Assembly (NCBI RefSeq): GCF_905209685.1
Contig: NZ_CAJLUB010000082.1
Location: 1-8,379 of the forward strand
DNA: 8,379 nucleotides
DNA from: an uncultured Veillonella sp.
GTDB taxonomy: Bacteria > Bacillota > Negativicutes > Veillonellales > Veillonellaceae
Reading direction: 5' to 3'
Shown here: in pieces, positions 4,899 to 8,379 of the stretch
How positions within the stretch are numbered: position 1 is the first letter of the stretch
Layout: every line of letters begins with the position of its first letter
Notes under the pieces: model-generated
The model's input: only the letters and a program-made list of their open reading frames with translations
The model's database searches: none
Told to the model about the DNA's origin: nothing
Translations under genes and position numbers: made by a program

Positions 4899-6083
4899 AT
4901 GCTGACGATTAGCAATAAAGGATGGCTTTTTACTTCTATATTAAGTGCTTTGATGGCGTTTACGTCGTTGTCGACGGATATTTATTTGCCTGCCATGCCA
5001 GAGATGGGGCGAGATCTTAATGGTGATGCGGAGCTAACGTTGACTGGTTTCTTAATAGGTTTTGCGCTAGCCCAACTTTTCTGGGGCGCCGTTAGCGATA
5101 AAATTGGACGTAAGAAGCCACTGATTATGGGGGTAGTTTTATTTATTATTGGTTCTGTGGGGTGTGCATTGAGTTCATCCATGATGGAATTGCTGGCTTG
5201 GCGCGTGTTCCAAGCATTTGGTGCTTGCGTAGGTCCTATGTTATCACGGGCTATGATTCGTGACTTATATGGTCGGACTGAAGCTGCTAAAATGTTATCT
5301 ACCTTAGCTATTGTTATGGCCATAGCACCTATAGCAGGGCCGATGTTGGCAGGACATCTACTCGTGTGGTATACTTGGCATTCAATCTTTTGGTTATTAG
5401 TTGCTATCGGTATTTTGATGCTCGTTGCCGTATTAGTCATTCCTGAAACACATCCTGTAGAGAAGCGTAGTAAAAAGTCTATAGGTCATACCTATAATAA
5501 TTATTGGATTTTATTGCGTAATAAAGGCTTTATGAAATATACCCTATGTGTCAGCTCCTTTTATATTGCTATCTATGCATTTTTAACAGGTTCGCCTTAT
5601 GTATATATTGATGTCTATGAGGTACCAAAAGAGTACTTTGGTTATCTCTTTTCTATTAATATTATTGGTGTTATGTTACTAAGCGCAATCAATCGACGTA
5701 TTGTAAGTGCTATACGTCTCGATAGATTATTGCGATATGCCACATTATTTGCTGCTATTTGTGTATCTGTTGTAATGGGATTGATTGTCTTAGGCTACCA
5801 TTCACTGTGGTTAATCGTTATTGGTTGTTTTTTATTCTTCTCTATGAACGGCATCATTGCAGCTGTAACAAATGCTTTAGCATTAGATAGAGCTGGCAGG
5901 ATGGCTGGCTCTGGGGCAGCATTATTAGGGGCTATGCAATATGGTAGTGGTATTGTATCATCGTTGATGCTTACCTTCTTGCCAAATGACTCGGCAGATC
6001 CTATGATGGGGGTCATTACATTATTTGTTATTATCTGCGCCATTATCGCTTTTCCTGAAGATGAAAAATATAATCGTATATAA
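4899..6083 (+). CDS. MFS drug-resistance transporter, Bcr/CflA type
   Basis: An inner-membrane proton-coupled exporter of the major facilitator superfamily, DHA1 group; relatives (Bcr, CflA) export bicyclomycin, chloramphenicol or other small compounds, but the substrate here is unknown. The 394 residues fit the family and show about 12 hydrophobic spans. Seen: TM1 with STDIYLPAMPEM (25-36), the Bcr/CflA signature; motif A GAVSDKIGRKK (63-73) between TM2 and TM3; RVFQAFGAC (102-110) in TM4; SRAMIRDLYG (116-125); and motif C-like IAPIAGPMLAG (142-152). A charged loop (186-198) marks the middle. The ATG at 4899 has a weak site, AAAGTGGTG (4885-4893). It is a single-gene unit with its own promoter and terminator, and its GC (hand count 29 of 60 at 5041-5100) is higher than that of the accessory block before it. 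Confidence 0.88.
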   Translation: MLTISNKGWLFTSILSALMAFTSLSTDIYLPAMPEMGRDLNGDAELTLTGFLIGFALAQLFWGAVSDKIGRKKPLIMGVVLFIIGSVGCALSSSMMELLAWRVFQAFGACVGPMLSRAMIRDLYGRTEAAKMLSTLAIVMAIAPIAGPMLAGHLLVWYTWHSIFWLLVAIGILMLVAVLVIPETHPVEKRSKKSIGHTYNNYWILLRNKGFMKYTLCVSSFYIAIYAFLTGSPYVYIDVYEVPKEYFGYLFSINIIGVMLLSAINRRIVSAIRLDRLLRYATLFAAICVSVVMGLIVLGYHSLWLIVIGCFLFFSMNGIIAAVTNALALDRAGRMAGSGAALLGAMQYGSGIVSSLMLTFLPNDSADPMMGVITLFVIICAIIAFPEDEKYNRI

Positions 6084-6090
6084 TATTGGT

Positions 6091-6135
6091 GAAAGCAAGG
6101 GCTTAAATTTGAGCCCTTGCTTTCATTCTTTTTTT
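6091..6135 (+). terminator. Intrinsic terminator after the MFS gene
   Basis: A perfect 13-bp stem, GAAAGCAAGGGCT (6091-6103) with AGCCCTTGCTTTC (6112-6124), around an 8-nt loop, followed by a seven-T run (6129-6135). Confidence 0.92.
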
Positions 6136-6145
6136 AGGTTATAAT
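6117..6145 (+). promoter_or_regulatory. Predicted rpsF operon promoter
   Basis: TTGCTT (6117-6122) is 17 nt from a perfect TATAAT (6140-6145). The -35 box lies inside the 3' arm of the preceding terminator, a compact overlap. A start near 6152 gives a leader of about 74 nt, which contains the folded element at 6168-6218. Confidence 0.6.
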
Positions 6146-6167
6146 AGTAAGGCTTATTGATGGTAAG

Positions 6168-6218
6168 CACTTCCTACCCCTATGTGTCGATAGGGGCATT
6201 AGTCCGAAAGAGGAGGTG
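6168..6218 (+). promoter_or_regulatory. S6:S18-binding autoregulatory leader of rpsF
   Basis: The outer stem CACTTCCT (6168-6175) pairs fully with AGGAGGTG (6211-6218, one G-U pair) and hides the rpsF Shine-Dalgarno. The inner hairpin CCCCTAT/ATAGGGG (6177-6183 and 6190-6196) is 7 bp. The 3' strand between the stems (6197-6210) contains CCG (6204-6206). This matches the described rpsF leader motif, in which the S6:S18 complex recognises a CCG-containing bulge that resembles its 16S rRNA site. Excess S6:S18 would then keep the ribosome site closed. Confidence 0.75.
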
Positions 6219-6225
6219 ATTTTGT

Positions 6226-6510
6226 ATGAACAAATACGAAGTCATGTTTATTGTGAAACCAGCTGAAGAGGAAGCAACTAACGCTGTTATTGAAAAAGTA
6301 GAAGCTTTAATTGCTCGTGTAGGCGGCACAGTAGAAAAGGTAGATCGTTGGGGCAAGCGTCGTCTTGCTTACGCTGTGAAGAAATTCACTGACGGTTTCT
6401 ATGTATTGATTAACTTTGAAGCAGCACCTGCTGAAATCAAAGAAATCGATCGTGTATTGAAAATCAACGATGAAGTCCTAAGACATCTAATTGTAAAACA
6501 CGAAGCATAA
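6226..6510 (+). CDS. rpsF: 30S ribosomal protein bS6
   Basis: The 94-residue S6 protein binds 16S rRNA in the platform of the small subunit as a pair with S18. The sequence begins MNKYEVMFIVKP and carries VDRWGKRRLAYAVKKFTDGFYV (about 39-60), the conserved S6 core, and NDEVLRHLIVK near the end. The length is normal. The ATG at 6226 follows AGGAGG (6211-6216) with a 9-nt spacer. It is the first gene of rpsF-ssb-rpsR, the standard bacterial order, with ssb starting 19 nt after its stop. Translation is probably controlled by the folded leader just upstream. Confidence 0.97.
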   Translation: MNKYEVMFIVKPAEEEATNAVIEKVEALIARVGGTVEKVDRWGKRRLAYAVKKFTDGFYVLINFEAAPAEIKEIDRVLKINDEVLRHLIVKHEA

Positions 6511-6529
6511 TTAAAGCCTGGAGGAAAAC

Positions 6530-6928
6530 ATGAACTCTGTACAAATTCTAGGTAATTTAGCTCGTGATCCTGAAGTACGCTATACCAAAACTGGTCGTGC
6601 TGTAGCAACTTTCACAGTAGCTGCAACTAACACCTATATTGATTCCACAACAAATGAGACGAAAGAACAAACTGCTTTCATCAACTGCGTTGCTTGGGGT
6701 AAACTTGGTGAAGCGGCAGGCAATCTTCGTAAAGGCAGTCGTTGCTTTGTAGAAGGTCGTTTGCAAACTCGTTCTTACGAGACTCAGGACGGTCAAAAAC
6801 GTTACGTTACTGAAGTGGTAGCGAACTTTGTGGGCCAATCCCTTGATATGAATACTAATTCTTTCGAAGGTGGGTCCAATTTTGATAGTTTCAGTACAGG
6901 CGGCGATGACGAAAACATCCCGTTCTAG
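6530..6928 (+). CDS. ssb: Single-stranded DNA-binding protein
   Basis: A 132-residue SSB that coats single-stranded DNA at replication forks and during repair, acting as a tetramer. The OB fold spans about residues 1-105 with NSVQILGNLARDPEVRYTKTG at the start, FINCVAWGKLGE (50-61, containing a likely DNA-stacking Trp56) and GSRCFVEGRLQTRSYE. A short Gly/Ser/Asn linker (about 108-125) leads to the acidic tip DDENIPF (126-132), the docking site for RecO, PriA and other partners. The linker is short compared with E. coli SSB (177 residues). GGAGG at 6520-6524 with a 5-nt spacer sets the ATG. Its place between rpsF and rpsR marks it as the housekeeping copy. Confidence 0.97.
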   Translation: MNSVQILGNLARDPEVRYTKTGRAVATFTVAATNTYIDSTTNETKEQTAFINCVAWGKLGEAAGNLRKGSRCFVEGRLQTRSYETQDGQKRYVTEVVANFVGQSLDMNTNSFEGGSNFDSFSTGGDDENIPF

Positions 6929-6967
6929 TGTCAGGGACTCCTACTAATTCGAAAAGGAGGATTCGCA

Positions 6968-7198
6968 ATGAGAAGAGATAGAGGCAGAAAGCCAAGAAGA
7001 AAAGTATGCGTTTTCTGTGCAGACCATATCGATCAAATCGACTATAAAGATGTTGCTAAACTTCGTCGTTTCACGACTGAACGCGGCAAAATCTTACCTC
7101 GTCGTATTTCCGGTACTTGCGCAAAACATCAACGCAAATTGACTACATCTATCAAACGTGCACGTGCAATCGCTTTATTGCCATTCACTGCTGAATAA
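6968..7198 (+). CDS. rpsR: 30S ribosomal protein bS18, zinc-binding (C+) form
   Basis: The 76-residue S18 protein binds 16S rRNA together with S6. A basic N-terminus [12 protein letters not shown] precedes CVFC (Cys14, Cys17); with Cys51 and His54 in CAKHQR these form a candidate zinc site, so this is the C+ paralogue type. [22 protein letters not shown] is the conserved core. AGGAGG (6955-6960) with a 7-nt spacer fixes the ATG. It is the last gene of the operon, 39 nt after ssb, and is followed by two terminators. Relying on zinc-binding S18 usually goes with control by a zinc-uptake regulator elsewhere; none is visible here. Confidence 0.97.
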   Translation: MRRDRGRKPRRKVCVFCADHIDQIDYKDVAKLRRFTTERGKILPRRISGTCAKHQRKLTTSIKRARAIALLPFTAE

Positions 7199-7208
7199 TT
7201 GATGAATC

Positions 7209-7243
7209 AAGGCGGTACAACCATTTGGTTGTGCCGCCTTTTT
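7209..7243 (+). terminator. Main terminator of the rpsF operon
   Basis: A 14-bp stem from 7209-7222 with 7227-7240 (one T-G pair) holds the core GGCGGTACAACC and a four-base ATTT loop, then a TTTTT tail. It is one of the strongest hairpins in the window. Confidence 0.95.
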
Positions 7244-7256
7244 GCTTTTATGGATA

Positions 7257-7288
7257 GGGATTATGCGTTTGGCACATAATCCTTTTTT
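7257..7288 (+). terminator. Second, tandem terminator after rpsR
   Basis: GGATTATG (7258-7265) pairs with CATAATCC (7275-7282) and runs into six T residues (7283-7288). It lies 13 nt after the first terminator and probably acts as a backup stop for this highly expressed operon. Confidence 0.75.
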
Positions 7289-7528
7289 ATATTCCTTTGA
7301 TTCTCAGGGATTATTATATTTACTGAATTTAATAAATATTCAATATAATAGATGTAGAAATATATGATTAAAATTTATAATAATGCCTTTAAAAATAGAG
7401 CCTATATGACTAATCTGTATAATCGAATTAATCAAACTTATGCATATAATCAGAAAAGCTTATGGTTTTTATACTATAATGTGAGTATATGCTTAGTACT
7501 GTAAAGTTCAGTGAAAGGTGGTAAGTAC
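7289..7528 (+). promoter_or_regulatory. AT-rich leader region before the binding-protein gene
   Basis: No supported gene is seen here. A TATAAT at 7475-7480, about 49 nt before the start codon, is the best -10, without a convincing -35. It is flanked by a near-perfect inverted pair AAGCTTAT (7457-7464) and ATATGCTT (7487-7494), which could be an operator. A 46-codon frame at 7364-7504 has no ribosome site. I see no clear molybdenum-cofactor riboswitch fold by eye. Confidence 0.35.
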
Positions 7529-8379
7529 ATGGGATTTTTGAAAAAGGATATATCCCGTCGCCAGTTTATTGGTGGTGCTTTAGCGTTAGCAGCCGCATCA
7601 GCGGTGCCGTCGTTTATACGCGGTGCCTATAAGCCAACACAGTCTGATTCATTGCAAGTATGGACTTGTGGAGGATTATCTGAAGCATTTCTCGATTTAA
7701 ACCAAGTCTATACGATGCACACAGGGCACAATATTCAGTACACTGGTGCCTTTGCAGGTGCTATTGGTAAATCGTTGCTTGCAGAAAAGAGTCGTACCGA
7801 AGTCTTTGGTGCTCGCGGTTTAGAGTTGGCAAAGAATATGCGTAAAAAGGGCGTAAGCATGGCTTTTGAACCATTATGTTTTACGGATTATGTCATCGTT
7901 ACACCTAAGGGAAATCCAGCAGGAATTAGGGATTTGAAGGATATGGCAGAGCCTGGTGTACGCGTTATGTTGCCATTAGGTGCCTCACCTCCTGGTAGTG
8001 CCTCTGTAAAAGGGATTATGAAACTGTCAGGCTTAACCGATGGCATTATGAAAAACATGATAGCCGAAAATGCTTGTGTAATCTCCATGATGTGTGACCT
8101 TGTAGAAGGTAAAGCAGATGTATCCATTATTGAAAAACGTCTTACTACTCATGATCGATTCAAGGATCGTATTGAATACTTCTCTATACCACCACAATTT
8201 GTGCCGCCTGCACCACTTACTTTCACCATTAATACAATGAAATATGTACAAGATCGTGCACTAGCTGCCGATTATATTGAATTTACACGGTCCCAAGAAG
8301 GACAACAAATCTTAGAAAATCACGGATTTACATCCGTTCATAGTGCGAGAGGTCTCGATTTGATAGAAAGGTTTGGTGT
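7529..8379 (+). CDS. Tat-exported periplasmic binding protein, molybdate/tungstate ModA-like (3' end outside window)
   Basis: About 283 codons are visible and the frame is still open at the window edge. The N-terminus has a twin-arginine signal: SRRQFI (9-14) followed by a hydrophobic GGALALAAASA run, with a possible cut after Ala25; there is no lipobox cysteine. The mature part resembles type II periplasmic binding proteins of the ModA/WtpA group: LQVWTCGGLSEAF at the start, TEVFGARG in place of the usual ADVFAS segment, TDYVIVTPKGNPAGIRDLKDM in the middle, and ADYIEFTRSQEGQQILENHGF near the end. It would bind an oxyanion for an ABC importer, whose genes may follow. The ATG at 7529 has AAAGGTGG (7514-7521) and a 7-nt spacer. 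The ligand is a guess; another anion or small solute is possible. Confidence 0.78.
   Translation, partial: MGFLKKDISRRQFIGGALALAAASAVPSFIRGAYKPTQSDSLQVWTCGGLSEAFLDLNQVYTMHTGHNIQYTGAFAGAIGKSLLAEKSRTEVFGARGLELAKNMRKKGVSMAFEPLCFTDYVIVTPKGNPAGIRDLKDMAEPGVRVMLPLGASPPGSASVKGIMKLSGLTDGIMKNMIAENACVISMMCDLVEGKADVSIIEKRLTTHDRFKDRIEYFSIPPQFVPPAPLTFTINTMKYVQDRALAADYIEFTRSQEGQQILENHGFTSVHSARGLDLIERFG

Noticed and set aside
4982..5440. A 152-codon minus-strand frame inside the MFS gene
   Set aside because: It is antisense to clear transporter motifs, has no ribosome site, and its residue composition is that of a reverse-frame shadow.
7364..7504. A 46-codon plus-strand frame before the binding-protein gene
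   Set aside because: There is no Shine-Dalgarno, composition is that of AT-rich spacer, and it overlaps the best promoter of the next gene.

Overview
The window looks like chromosome of a low-to-mid GC Firmicute of the Negativicutes, most likely Veillonella or a close relative. This is an inference from protein flavour: a DapL-type LL-diaminopimelate aminotransferase next to a diaminopimelate dehydrogenase, an rpsF-ssb-rpsR operon with strong AGGAGG ribosome sites, and a Tat-exported binding protein. No rRNA gene is present to fix the taxon.

Layout. Positions 1-1905 hold two minus-strand genes for the diaminopimelate/lysine/peptidoglycan branch: dapL (complete) and ddh (5' part only). They are separated by an intrinsic terminator, and each has its own promoter. 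An identical 14-bp palindromic sequence lies just upstream of both predicted -35 boxes. Positions about 1906-4800 form an AT-rich accessory block. It contains a closely spaced two-gene operon, a PD-(D/E)XK-type nuclease-like protein followed by a beta-CASP/RNase J-like metallo-beta-lactamase-fold protein. Right after it sits a compact element that reads as a type I toxin-antitoxin module: a 25-residue hydrophobic peptide on the minus strand, a Shine-Dalgarno-sequestering hairpin, complementary mRNA ends, and a convergent antisense RNA with its own promoter and terminator. Positions 4841-6135 carry a Bcr/CflA-type MFS drug exporter with its terminator. Positions 6117-7288 carry the ribosomal operon rpsF-ssb-rpsR, with a leader that folds like the known S6:S18 autoregulatory element, followed by two tandem terminators. 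From 7529 to the window end runs the start of a Tat-signal periplasmic substrate-binding protein of the molybdate/tungstate (ModA-like) type.

How the genes work together. DapL and Ddh both consume tetrahydrodipicolinate and both lead to meso-diaminopimelate, so the pair is a branch point, possibly co-regulated through the shared palindrome. The nuclease/MBL pair has the look of a nucleic-acid-processing or defence cassette. No terminator is visible between its last stop codon and the antitoxin promoter, so operon read-through could add to the antitoxin RNA, making the small toxin a candidate guard or addiction element for the cassette. That coupling is inference. The rpsF operon is ordinary housekeeping with feedback control by its own products.
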